Shown: positions 53,701 to 64,000 of the stretch, in pieces
Numbering within the stretch: position 1 is the first letter of the stretch
How the letters are laid out: each line of letters opens with the position of its first letter
NCBI GenBank assembly: GCA_037576195.1
Contig: CM075103.1
Span: 19,096,001 to 19,160,000 of the forward strand
Direction: 5' to 3'
DNA: 64,000 nucleotides
Origin: Phytoseiulus persimilis
Taxonomy: Eukaryota; Arthropoda; Arachnida; Mesostigmata; Phytoseiidae
The notes under the pieces: generated by a model
Databases searched by the model: none
Seen by the model: only the letters and a program-made list of their open reading frames with translations
What the model was told of the DNA's origin: nothing
Translations under genes and position numbers: made by a program

Positions 53701-54575
53701 GAATACAAAGATATATTCGAGAACAAAACCGGCGTTCTACGCGAAGTAAGTGCGAATCTTCTCCGGTGTATCGCATTTCCTAAGATTCCGAATTTTGGAG
53801 GTCAAATCCGCCCTTCATCAGCGTGGGGTGACGGAAGCAAATTGGAATCCGCTCCGCCCCGACTCCGGGGGGATTCTGAATCTGACATTGATAATTTTTC
53901 ACAGCCCTGCCCCGACGTCTTCTGGTTCCCGCTCGTCAGTCCGAAGTTTTGCGAGGATCTCATCGGAATCATGGAAAACCACGGTGGATGGTCTGACGGC
54001 ACGAATTCGGTGGGTACTCTTGAGGAGCGTTCGGTCGTTGAGGTTTTGTTCTTGAACGATGTGCCATTCCGGAACTCAATGCTGAGCTTACTTGGAAAGG
54101 AGTACTTCGGTGACGTTTGGCTGACCAAGACGTTGCGATTCAGGACCCTCGTCTCGCCGGCGGCTACGAGAACGTGCCAACCCGGGACATTCATATGAAG
54201 CAAGTCGGGTTCGAACCCCAATGGCTGTTCTTTCTGCGAGAATATGTGAGACCTGTGCAGGAGCTGGTCTTCACTGGATATCACCACGACCCTCCAAAAG
54301 CCATCATGAACTTCGTTGTGCGTTATCGTCCGGACGAGCAGCCTTCGTTGAGGGCTCACCATGATGCATCGACGTACACATTGAATCTTTCCCTCAATCG
54401 AGCTGGTAGAGACTATACCGGTGGAGGGAGCCGGTTTATTCGCCAGAATTGCTCTGTGACCGGGTCCCCTGAAGGATGGGGAATTCTGCATCCGGGAAGA
54501 TTGACTCATTATCATGAAGGTCTCACGACGACGAACGGCACCCGATACATAATGGTCTCTTTTGTGGACCCCTGA
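47723..54575 (+). CDS. Plod: Procollagen-lysine 2-oxoglutarate 5-dioxygenase (lysyl hydroxylase), 13 exons
   Basis: Exons: 47723-47837, 48932-49126, 49306-49497, 49613-49728, 49838-49996, 50128-50226, 50351-50592, 50774-50846, 50983-51137, 51368-51500, 53560-53745, 53905-54009, 54144-54575. They total 2,202 nt, in phase throughout, for 733 residues (vertebrate PLODs are about 730). An N-terminal hydrophobic signal ([16 protein letters not shown]) is present; a second in-frame ATG at 47762 would give a more typical signal peptide. The N-terminal glycosyltransferase domain has FVDSYDV (Asp114, Asp117) and IHGNGP (His253). The C-terminal Fe(II)/2-oxoglutarate domain has HHD (His662, Asp664), HYHEG (His714) and GTRY (Arg724). 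The protein ends FVDP, as in the family. It hydroxylates collagen lysines in the ER and may glycosylate hydroxylysine as LH3 does. Arthropods usually carry one PLOD gene. No inactivating change was seen. Confidence 0.96.
51501..53559 (+). other. Long intron 10 of PLOD with short dispersed repeats
   Basis: Most PLOD introns are about 105-270 nt, but this one is 2,059 nt. It contains an AT-rich patch (51865-51965, including an ATATATAT run) and CATCCGTAGTGA-type words near 52485 and 53467, with a related CATCCAGAGTG word in opposite orientations near 52497 and 53417. This suggests an inserted element of about 1 kb, but no transposase or clean target duplication was seen. Confidence 0.5.
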
Positions 54576-54908
54576 AGCGTTGTTCCGTCCGGAGAACTAC
54601 GAACGATTGAGTCGACTCCTCCGAAGTTTCGGCTTCATCATGGAATCGTTCTCGTTTCGTGAACTTGAAGAACCTTACTTCAGTTCTTCCGCTCGTTGAA
54701 TACTCACAAGATATCAAACCTAAGAGATTTTTATTCCGGAGCTGTGACGTGTGCTGCAGGGTACTCTCCGCGTGCCATGGGCTTTGCTCGGCACTAAATG
54801 CATGAATCTCAACGTTGTTACCTCATTCAGCGAAACCGGTCATCAGAGCATCTAACTTTTCTACAAACAATCATACTATATATGAATTGTCCTAGTGAGA
54901 AGATACTC

Positions 54909-54914
54909 AATAAA
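54909..54914 (+). promoter_or_regulatory. Candidate poly(A) signal of PLOD
   Basis: AATAAA lies about 335 nt after the PLOD stop codon and is followed within 20 nt by a T-rich stretch, a plausible 3' end arrangement. Confidence 0.55.
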
Positions 54915-57019
54915 CTGAGAACACTTTTTTTCTACTGTCACATAACCACACTCTTCCTCATTTAGAGAATTCTCCTGGAGGAGGATTCACACTCTCAATC
55001 TTACAGGTCCCATTTCAGTTGGTCATTCGTTCTGTTCAGCTGTCCTTATGAATGGCGTAATATCATACTGACCGAGAACTAACGAAATGATTCTGGGATC
55101 GATCTGACCATACTTTTCTCTACCTGCCTGCTTTTCCCTTCCTGCCGTTGTTAGTGCGAGCAGAAAGTTTCGCCCCTAGGTGTCCGTGGCAGCTATTGCT
55201 TGTGCATGAGGACGAAGCAGGTGTTTACAGTCAGACATGAATATGCGAAGTACGCAAAGTACGAACAATATAATTCGACATTTATTCTCGCAACAGTGGA
55301 TGTACCGAAAGAACGGGATCGTCGGGGCGGATAGGATGTCTAGAGATTACGAAATGAAACTTCCGAGGAAGCAATATTATCCAAAATTTCAGTTTGATGA
55401 TGAGTACGGAAAGTAAGGACAGCGCGAGAAATTGTATCCACAGCTGACTTCTGCGTTTCTGAATTAAGCTGCTTCCTCGGAGGTTTCGTTCCGTATGACC
55501 TAGACTTCCCGTGCTTTCCGAAGATTCTATACTTCGGTACATCTACTTCTGCGAGAACCAATGTCGAATTGAATTTCCCGTACTTCGCGTACTTCCGGGA
55601 CTACCCGTACCCCGTACTACGCAAACTCATCTTCAATCTGCTCCAGACCGTCAATCTGCTCGAGTCGAAGCTTCTCCGCGACGCATGTGGAGCACACGCG
55701 ACTCCGGGGGTTGCAGAATGCAGGACTATTTTCGGAAACGGAAATGCAGTGATACGTTTTGTAACCGACTCGGAAGTTTGAATGCTCTCGAGAAACACGG
55801 ATTGCATCTCCGTCACGCTCAACAAGCTCGAACGACATGACAGTTTTTCGGCCGCGACACACGCATGGTGGGGTCCTTACAGTGGGATTCTGTGTCTCCG
55901 AAGAATTTATTCTTCCCATCCGTGTCCTTCGCTATGTCGATAACCTCCGTTCCTTACCCTTGCTTGAGAACCCTTCTCCTGTATCGCATGTATTACGAAC
56001 CCTCCTATTGGCCCCCCCTCCCACTCGTTATTTGTGATTTGGAGCGTAACCGTAGAACCAAATAACCCGAGATTCACTGGGTTGTGATAGAATCAGGAAG
56101 TTCTCAAGCTCGCGAAATGACCCGATTTTCCAACTCTCTACGAGCCGGTGCACCCGTGTCGATGTTTTCCAAATCATTCACGCGTGTGAGCGTAAGATGG
56201 TGCAGACGATTCCAATGGATCCTTCCGTTGTTCATCTTCAAAACGCCATGAGTTTCCGAGAGCAGGCGAATTCGTTCTCCTGTCCAGAGTTCCCGAGTCC
56301 AAACATGATGAGTTTCCCAGCCCACAGCGCGTGGCTAACTGATTAGCGAAGTTGTCCCGTTTAGGCTCACCGATTCGAAAGCTCTTCCGCGATGATGCTT
56401 TCACAGTATTCACCACAATAGAAAAACGTTTTCCTCGGAGTATACGAAAATGGCCTTATTACCGTTTGGAGTCGAGCCCGTAAAATGAACATGTCTGCGA
56501 TCCAAAACTCACGTAACGCTCCAACGCTGCCGTCGCTCTCGAATCGATTCGAATTCTCACTTTTGACGAAATAGACCCCCTCATTATTCCTTTCTGCTGC
56601 GATGGATAAAAAACGATTTCAGCCCGAAAATCGAACAAAGATTCAGTCTGTCCCAGGGAGGACTCGTTTTTCCGTGGGTTGTCTCCTCTCCAGTTCTGTC
56701 GAAACGGTTACGTGGATCCTCGAGATCCAGCGTTCAAGAAGATTACCAAAATTAGACCTCCCTCTCCCCAGCTTCTTTCACGTTCAAAAATCCGTTGCGG
56801 TCCCTGTTGAATGTCCCTGTTCTCTAAAGTTCAATATCGCAGCAGAATCCTCACCCCTGTGTGCTCGACATATTCAATCCTGATTGAACAAAAAGGCTGG
56901 CTAATTTCGTAGAAGTCATGCCTGTGGGAATAGAATTTTCTATCGATTGGTGTTTCGTCCGATGTGTAAGAGCACTTCTAAAAAGTTCCGATAAGATCGG
57001 AACGTCAACATATGTGCGA
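54915..57019. other. Intergenic DNA between PLOD and the lipocalin array
   Basis: It includes a patch at about 55565-55625 with repeated CGTACTTC/CCGTAC words on the plus strand. Frames such as 55617-55919 (minus) and 56602-56883 (plus) have no recognisable family. Nothing supportable as a gene. Confidence 0.45.
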
Positions 57020-57254
57020 CCTTAGACACGAAGATTTATGGTTCAACCCATCGAATGTCGTTCAGAGGGAAAAGGTTCTGTTCAGGGTCAGTTTTCGGAT
57101 TAAGGCGGGTCAGCCGCTTCGCGAAGCCCCTCACATGATATCTTTCCTGATCAAGTCGTGACGGAAGACCGAGATCGGATACCGGAACCCATCGGGAGAA
57201 ACACTTTCACGCCGCACGGGATTCTTATCCGGTGGCAACGTGAGACGCCAGAAA
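57020..57254 (+). promoter_or_regulatory. Duplicated 5' flank of lipocalin copy 1
   Basis: This block just before the start codon is shared with the decayed third copy near 63450-63650 (for example CGAAGATTTAT, CAGTTTTCGG and CAAGT-GTGACGGA-GA words). Its last 60 nt, ending GAGACGCCA-GAAA-ATGA, resemble the flank of copy 2. It probably holds the shared promoter and 5' UTR. No TATA box could be assigned with confidence. Confidence 0.5.
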
Positions 57255-58253
57255 ATGAGTTGGTCAAGGATCTTCATACTCGCGGTCCTAACTTCGTTGT
57301 TCGTCTTGGCGAAGAATGCGAACCTGATGATACCCATGGAGGACTTCGAGCCGGGAAAGGTGAGTGTGCTGTGAGTTCATCGAAACAGTCTCTATCCGTC
57401 TCAGTGATACTCGGAAAACTTACTTTCAAGCTCACCGATATATTTTCATTCAGATTCACGGTGTTTGGTATGGTTGGGCCAGGACCGCAGCCCTTTTCGA
57501 CAAGGCTGCTGGATGCGGTCTGGTTCACTTCTTACACAAAGTCGGAGATTCCTACCGGGCGACGTTTTTCTACCTGACGGACGAGTAAGATTCGTCGTTC
57601 CGGTTCGTTCCTGGAACTTTCGATGGACCGCGCGATTTGAGAACTCAAATCCTGGGAATTTTGACTCACTGATCGACGATTCTTTCAGTGGTGAAGTTCT
57701 CACGCAAGTGATGGATATAATCGACAACACCGCGGAAAAAGCGAGATTCGTTTTCGAGAATGATGGTTCGTTCCCGAAACATTTTTTCAAGTTTGAATAT
57801 CGTTCAGTCGGAACGAGGGGAATCTGTGGTGGCTTGCGTGAACTCGTCAGCGGAATGCTCACAAAGGTCCTCCATTCCAGTTCACACAGTTGCTCTGACT
57901 ATTCTAGACACAGACTACGAAAACTACATGTTGTTCTACGGCCTATTAGGCTCGAAAACTCAAGGTGAGGATAGCCGGAAGCGGGAAAGCAAGCAGGAGT
58001 TCCTCAGATAGATTGGAACTTCGACGACTGGAATGAGGTTCGAGGGAGACATGGAGCCTAGCCGTCAGTTGTTTTCTTTCCAGGTGTGTTCTACTTAGCG
58101 GGCCGGAAACCCGAAATGATGGAGGGTATCCGCGATAAATTCGACGCTGCGGTGAAGAAGAACGAAATAACATTCCCATTCGCTGACGTGGGACAGACGA
58201 ATTGTCCGAACAGGACTGGAGTCATCCACATTTTGAACGTAGGAGTGGCCTGA
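57255..58253 (+). CDS. Secreted ApoD/Lazarillo-type lipocalin, copy 1
   Basis: Exons: 57255-57359, 57454-57584, 57689-57765, 57881-57964, 58084-58253, giving 567 nt and 188 residues. A signal peptide covers about residues 1-20 (ILAVLTSLFVLA). The lipocalin first conserved region is GVWYGWARTAALF (Gly38, Trp40). The second is LDTDYENYMLFYGL (Asp116, Tyr117), and the third GRKPEM (Arg140). The tail DVGQTNCPN aligns with the conserved ApoD end (known: VNCPKL); Cys173 can pair with a Cys in exon 2 (AAGCGL). A glycosylation sequon NRT lies at 175. The eight-stranded barrel binds small hydrophobic ligands; the ligand here cannot be told. The exon 3 donor is GTTCGT, unusual but identical in copy 2. 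The neighbouring copies are its paralogues. Confidence 0.88.
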
Positions 58254-61102
58254 ATTAAGAATCGTTCGATATTCAATCCTAGAATGCACCAGCCATACAT
58301 TCGATGAGAGCTTCCTGTTGGTTTTCGCGCGAGGATTCTCCCGCTGTGTACGCAAAGATGTGAATCAACATGAAATGCTCCTAAAATGAAACTTCCAACT
58401 GCATCCGTCGTATTCCCCGATTTCATATTTGCGCGGTAACCCGGTTATTGAGGGATTCTGAGTACGGTCCGGCTGCCCGTCTTGCTGTGAGTCAGGGTAG
58501 AGTCCCTGCCCGCCGGAGTTGGCGGCTCAAAATGGTTCAAGCCATACGCTCGGTTTTTCTCTGAATCCGTCTGAAAATACATGGCCTTTTCTTTGGAATG
58601 TCATTCGCAGACAATCCAGTCGAAGTAATTGATCGACATTTCCAGCTAACCTCGATTCTAGTTAAACTCTCCGATCACAGGCCCACAGCAATTGAGCTCT
58701 CACCCGTGATATGAAGTGAAGAGGTACATCTGGCTTGGAGAAAGGAGTTCTCTCCTTACAGTCATCTCTGCACCGAAAACCTCACCGATATTCATGGAAA
58801 AGCAGCGCCGATCATCGGAGTTCGGTCGGAATGCGCCACCCTCCCCGAGATCTTTCTCCCGTGAATAGAAATGAGGGTAGAGTCAGATCTATTTCCCATC
58901 CGGATAACGTCATTAATCAGAGTTCTATCGATTCTCCCGGGGATGGTTTGTCTCCATCACATCACACAGCGCGCTCCTGAAAAGGGTGGAACCGATCAAG
59001 AGTTGGAAGTTCATTTGAAACTGGTTCATTCGGAAGCTTCAGTAGGTCGGCATCAAGAGCTTGATCACCCTCCGGCAGGGCAAGATTTTGCAGTTGAAGT
59101 CGAGTAGCGATCGCGCTGCAGTTTCCTCAAAAGCTCGGAAGTCTTTAAGTTCGGGGTCTCAGGGATTCAGTGACAACTGAGCAACGTTGGTTCTTGAAGG
59201 GAACCTTCGCGATCCGAAAGTAGACTCCGACATCGGTGGGGGCCGTGAACGTTGAGAGAACAATGAGAGTATCAACGCCGGAGTCCTGCGTCCTGCCCGC
59301 CAGACCTTCCGGGATTATGATGATCGATTTTACATACTCGATTACAAACTCGATTTCAATTCGATCTCAATACTGATTCTGACGTTGAGAAAGACGACCG
59401 CCAGCGCGTGTCAAGGCGAGCCGACGCAGATTTTCCAGTCCAGCTAGATTTTTTGGACTTTTTATCAATCGGCCCCACGTACCATTCGGCGAAATTTCCC
59501 GAAGGCACAATCCATATTCGCCAGCGCTCTCTGTGGAGTACAAGTCGTCCGCCACTATCCATGGGTCTCAACGTGGACGAGTTTGGAAGCGTTGACTTGG
59601 AGAGCGGATTCAATGTCCACATCACCCGAACATTTGTATCGTTCCCCCATTTCTTGCCCACTATCGATGGCCGCCACCTTCGCCCGTCCCGTTCGATACT
59701 TCGTTTCCTCTTCCTCACCTCCATTCGCGCCCTTTCGGTGTTCCTGATACAGGATGTCGGTATCGTACTCGACCCAGCGACGTGGGCCTCCGGCATTGGA
59801 TTTCCTCGGTTAAATGCCTGAGGGATTTTTGATTTGAGGCAGCGACGAAAAACTCATTGTTGGCAACTGGAATTCCCTCGAGACTGTTCAGTCCTCTCAG
59901 GAGATGACACTATACGCCGTATTGCGTCAGGATCTTCCGTTCGAAATATATTAGCTCCGGGTTTCAACTAAGCCGACGAGATCTTCGGGCATATCATTTA
60001 GTATCATGACGACAGGATCAGCGAAGCCTTACTCAGTTTCGGGCTGCTTTGGATCTTGGGGCAACACCAAACGGCCCCCGGCTTTCATGATCGCAGGATC
60101 GATTCCGAAACGAGGGCCGCGAAAAAATCGAAGACGTCCTCAAGAAATGGAGCTACCCATGGGAGGGTAAAGACGGTATTCTTCCTCGCATGATGTCAAG
60201 TGCCATACCTACGGATACGGAATCGCGAAGCTGCGAAATCTGAAACAGTCTCTCCTCCCCCTGAGTTCAACGCAGCCCTACGTGAGGTCAGCGACCGAGG
60301 AACGCTTCGCCTCTCGCCTAACCCTCCCGAAATTTACCACCCGTGGTGGCTTGCTTCGGCGTTTCAGCTCGAGAATGAGTCGTCGAGGTTCCCAATTGCA
60401 CGCATGCCGGACCTCTCCTTGCTCACGAGTCGAAGCTCATACTCGATATTATATCCTGTCACACCGAGAGAATAAGTGCGTCCAACTCGCAGGAGAATAC
60501 TGCCTAAAAGAATCGTTCTCCGTCGAGGAAAAGGAAAGTGTTGCCACCGATTTTGCCTTCGAATAGGCTCGCTATCGTGAAAAATGATGCGTACTCCTTC
60601 CAACTTTCCAGTTCTCCGCATCAGCTCGCCGTATATGGAAGGATAAATGAAGGCCGCCGTCAAATAACCTGCTTCTCTGAATGAGCGGGGAGCGGGAACG
60701 TCATTATGCCATCAAGATCGCAGTGTCTGCTTGTCTCGAAGTCTGCTATGGAGTCATTAGCGGAGATTTAGAGTCGACTTGACAAGCAAAGCCACGCGGG
60801 ACATCGATTTGTCACGGAGCGGCCGATCGCTCGATTTGCGAAGCCTAAACTCTTTTGTACGAGCTCGGATAGCATCAATGCGACGACAAAGGCTCGAATC
60901 CGAACTTGAGATTGCTATCGAGCGCTGCCGCGAGAACTGCCCTCCGGTCAAAGCTGCTCGTTCGTATAATAATCGGCAGCAATCGAATGGAAGAGCCTGA
61001 CCGGATCGCAATAGGAGACAGACGGAGCACCGAGGAAACTCTCACCCCCGCAGATCAGAATTCCGAATCTCTGCGTTCGGTAGAGAAACGAGACGCCAAG
61101 AA
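58254..61102. other. Spacer between lipocalin copies
   Basis: About 2.8 kb. A frame at 60282-60566 has an isolated serpin-like phrase (RLTLPKF) in a context that does not extend. Frames at 59356-59821 are open on both strands, without recognisable domains. The last 100 nt are homologous to the flank of copy 1. No gene supported. Confidence 0.4.
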
Positions 61103-62079
61103 ATGACCAGTCGACGTGCCACAGCATTTTTCACTCTATCATCTCTATTCGTTCTCGCGAAAAGCGGAAACCTGATGATACCGATGAAGAACTTCGAACC
61201 GGGGAAGGTGAGAACTTTCGAGGTACTATGTAACATCAGAACTTAAGCTTCCAATCATGTCCAGGCTTCGGATAGGTGTCTCTCTATCCAGATCTCAGGT
61301 ATGTGGTACGGATGGACGCGAACCGCGGGCCTTTTCGCCCAGGAATCGGCGTGTACTCTGGCTCACTTTCTGCATAAAACCGGGGACGCGTACCGGACGA
61401 CGTTCTTCTATCGAATCAACGAGTGAGTTCACCCTCCGATTCTTTCCTTCGCTGATACAAGGATACATCGTGAGATTCGATAGATCCTCATCGAGTCTGT
61501 ACTCACCGCGATCTCCGTGGTTCCAGCGATGTTTTCAAGCACGTCATGGACATCACGGACAATGTCGCGGAGAAAGCGGAATTCGTCTTCGAGAATGATG
61601 GTTCGTATTCAAATCGAATCTCACCGTGAGCTTGTACTATTCCGCGACAAAGGTTCTCTCTGGTGGCGGCTCCACAGAGAAGTAAATGTTGATCCTTTGG
61701 TTTCAGTTCATACTGTCGCCATGACCGTCTTGGACACGGATTACGAGAATTACATGATGTTCTACGCACTTCTGGGCTCTAAGACCGAAGGTGAATGTCA
61801 TTGTTCCCATCATAGTTTCCTCGTGATCTGAGACGTAGCTATTGCTTTCGACTGGTCCACCGTCCGTCGGTCCCTCGAGGAAGCCATTTGCTTAGAGGAT
61901 TCCTTGGCTTTCCAGGAGTGTATTACTTCGGTGGTCGGCAACCGGAGTTCATAGAACGTCTACGCGGGAAACTCGATGACGCGATAGAGAAGAACGAAAT
62001 AACGCTTCCATTTGTTGACGTCAGGCAGACGAGTTGTCCAAACATGACATTCAACCTGAACAATGTGAAAGAGGCTTGA
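61103..62079 (+). CDS. Secreted ApoD/Lazarillo-type lipocalin, copy 2
   Basis: Exons: 61103-61207, 61292-61422, 61527-61600, 61707-61790, 61916-62079, giving 558 nt and 185 residues. The exon pattern and phases equal those of copy 1; exons 1, 2 and 4 are the same length, exon 3 is one codon shorter and exon 5 two codons shorter. A signal peptide (FFTLSSLFVLA) is followed by SGNLMIPMKNFEPGK, GMWYGWTRTAGLF, LDTDYENYMMFYAL, GRQPEF and VRQTSCPNMT, with a glycosylation sequon NMT. Divergence is spread over all exons, while core lipocalin residues, both conserved cysteines and the GTTCGT exon 3 donor are kept. That suggests an older duplication with both copies under selection. Confidence 0.88.
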
Positions 62080-62212
62080 TTTTTGTCCAGGTCAAACTCG
62101 ATTGATGGAGTCCATTGATCGTTTGTCAGAGCGTCTTGCGCCTGTGCTCGTCCCAGGATACGAATCCAAGGGGTGGAACTCGGATCCCCTGAATGATCAA
62201 GATTGGTTCTTG

Positions 62213-62218
62213 AATAAA
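62213..62218 (+). promoter_or_regulatory. Candidate poly(A) signal of lipocalin copy 2
   Basis: AATAAA lies 134 nt after the stop of copy 2, in the sequence TTGAATAAAAAC. A comparable hexamer was not seen close behind copy 1. Confidence 0.5.
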
Positions 62219-63430
62219 AACTTCCAAATCCTGGATACGAGCATCGAACGACTCCCTCGATCTGTTGAACACTGATAGATGTCGCCTCGGAGTGAGCTCG
62301 CTTTCTGTACACGTCGACAATGCAGGGGTCTAGGTGTCAGGTGGAACTCGTTGACGACTTACTTATGGAGGCTATTACTTTGCGAAATCGCTATACATTC
62401 TAGGACGGCAGGGCAAGGGGAAATGAACCCTGTTCCATATATCCGATCCCCTCAAGTTGACGCCGTGTTGAGGAACTGGTTGGTGCTCTGGGTCGAGCGA
62501 GGCTCTTAGATTTTCTCGCCCTTCTTTTGGGCTCTGAAACTTCGAAACGATTGTCGAACGACTCAAAGATGGTGCTGTCAGTGGATCGAAGGTTCGGGTA
62601 TACCGGAACTCAAGCCCTCAAGAACTTCAAGCACATGACAGCTGTATCGAAACTCAGAACCTCGAAGAAAGTTGTTCATCATGAGTGGAGCTCGAAAGCT
62701 CAGGCATTCATCACCCAAACCCCCCTTCTATCATCAAAAGGAGCTCGATAAATGAGTCTCTGATTGCTGAATTTGGAAGTTTCCAAATCGATGGGGCATA
62801 AATAATCAATCTAGCCATCCATCTGCTCATGAATCGATGGATTGAAGGATGATGATCAATAAATAATGACTGAACTTCCAGGCTCTGATAAGGAATAAGT
62901 CGACCTGATAAGCGCCTTTCTCGACGAGTCTTTCTCTTGGAATTCCCGCTGACGTGCCGCTAATTGTCTTGATAGAAGACGCCTCGTCCACAATGACGAA
63001 CACCTGGAGTCAGCCTCCTACACTCATGGGTACAACGATTCCGAGCTTCTGTCGGGCGGAGGACGAATCTTTCTGCGAGATTGAGTCACTGGTCTGGACA
63101 CAGCGATCTCGATTCTTCGGAGGATGCGAGAGAATCGCAGAGTGTGTCGTTGTCGTTGAGCTCGTTATCCTTATAACTTGATTGGAAATTGATTGGATTT
63201 CCGAAAGCTGGGATCTGGGAGGAGGAAGATCAAGACTTGCGGACGTTTCAAGGAGCCCGAAGCCCGCCCCTCTTTCCGGCCTCCATTGAAGCAGATCGCG
63301 ATTCCGGCACCCTGGCACCTCGGCACGGAGCGAGCCAGATCTAGTCAGAATAGAGTTCCTCACAGAATCCTTTCGAAAGGATAAATGATGAAAGAATGAT
63401 CAAATTGATCACATCAATTCGTCCAAAAAA
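62219..63430. other. Spacer before the decayed lipocalin copy
   Basis: It includes a GATGAT/AATAAT-rich low-complexity patch at about 62800-62880. Frames at 62527-62751 (plus) and 63010-63363 (minus) have no recognisable family. No gene supported. Confidence 0.45.
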
Positions 63431-63960
63431 TTACGACCTCCGACACGAAGATTTATAGTCTGACCCATCGAATGCCGTGTAGAAAAAAGAGGTTCTATTC
63501 AGCGTCAGTTTTCGGGTCGAAGCGAGGTAGCCGTAGTGCCCAGGCCCTGTTCCGATTCTGAAAATTCATCCTCGTCAAGTGGTGACGGAGGATCGAATTC
63601 GGATGCCGAGATCCGGTGTGAAAGTTCTACTCAAGTCGCGATTTGAGACGTCAGAGAATTCGTTTCACTCGCAGTCCCAACTTCTTATGCAGTCTCTGGG
63701 TGGGACGTGAACTTGATAATCTCAATGGAGTTGAGAGGTTCTCTGTTGCTTGAGGCAGCTCTCCTGAGTGAGATTCCATTTCCCTTCCCGAGCGGCTCTC
63801 TTCGTAGGCCGCTACGTGCCGTCTTGGTCACTCCTCGCACAGAGCGAGACATTCGAGACGGACGACGTTTTTCTATCAAAATACTGGAGTAAAATTCCTC
63901 ATCGATTCAGTCCTGGAACTCCAGCTCGCGAGATTCTGAAACATAACAACAGGAGTTCAG
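63431..63960 (+). pseudogene. Decayed third lipocalin copy, exons 1-2 with 5' flank
   Basis: The order of homologous blocks matches copy 1: the flank (CGAAGATTTATAG, then TTCAGCGTCAGTTTTCGGG), then exon 1 remains (GAGACGTCAGAGAATTCG in place of GAGACGCCAGAAAATGAG, so the start ATG is lost; later TTGATAATCTCAATGGAG in place of CTGATGATACCCATGGAG), then the second half of exon 2 up to GACGTTTTTCTATC and its donor region. The intervening frame is broken by substitutions and length changes. Later exons, if present, lie beyond the window edge. Confidence 0.7.
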
Positions 63961-64000
63961 ACTTGTTGATAGATTGACGCTTGATCGGAATGATGAGGTC

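Noticed and set aside
60200-60566. Serpin-like phrase (RLTLPKFTTRGGLL)
   Set aside because: The similarity is about 15 residues only, with no reactive-centre loop or shutter motifs nearby.

Overview
Eukaryotic nuclear DNA. The recognisable genes are split into many short exons by short GT-AG introns (about 50-300 nt, a few of 1-5 kb), base composition is roughly even, and the gene content is animal: a collagen lysyl hydroxylase, a PEAK/PRAG1-type pseudokinase scaffold and ApoD-like lipocalins. Compact introns with near 50% GC suggest an arthropod, perhaps a mesostigmatid or phytoseiid mite, but the species is inference. Most long open frames here are not genes; I called coding sequence only where splice sites, reading phase and protein family agreed.

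Layout. (1) 4.70-17.83 kb, minus strand: a 16-exon gene for a PEAK1/PRAG1/PEAK3-family pseudokinase of about 1,230 residues. It has the N-terminal cysteine/histidine motif, a long disordered region with an EPIYAEP tyrosine motif, and a C-terminal pseudokinase lacking the catalytic Lys, HRD and DFG. One exon carries an apparent single-base excess at a homopolymer. (2) 18.8-19.3 kb, plus: a degenerate caspase-like p20 fragment. (3) 19.3-47.7 kb: mostly unassigned DNA, with probable but unidentified minus-strand exons at 41.4-42.2 kb, a 21-nt poly(A) run at 43.63 kb and some low-complexity sequence. (4) 47.72-54.58 kb, plus: a complete 13-exon procollagen-lysine 2-oxoglutarate 5-dioxygenase (PLOD/LH) gene, 733 residues, in phase throughout. 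(5) 57.25-63.96 kb, plus: a tandem array of secreted ApoD-type lipocalin genes: two intact five-exon copies (188 and 185 residues) and a third decayed copy running towards the window edge.

The three groups do not form one pathway. PLOD works in the endoplasmic reticulum on collagen, the lipocalins are secreted ligand carriers, and the PEAK protein is a cytoplasmic tyrosine-phosphorylation scaffold. The main evolutionary activity visible is the lipocalin duplication, with birth and decay of copies.
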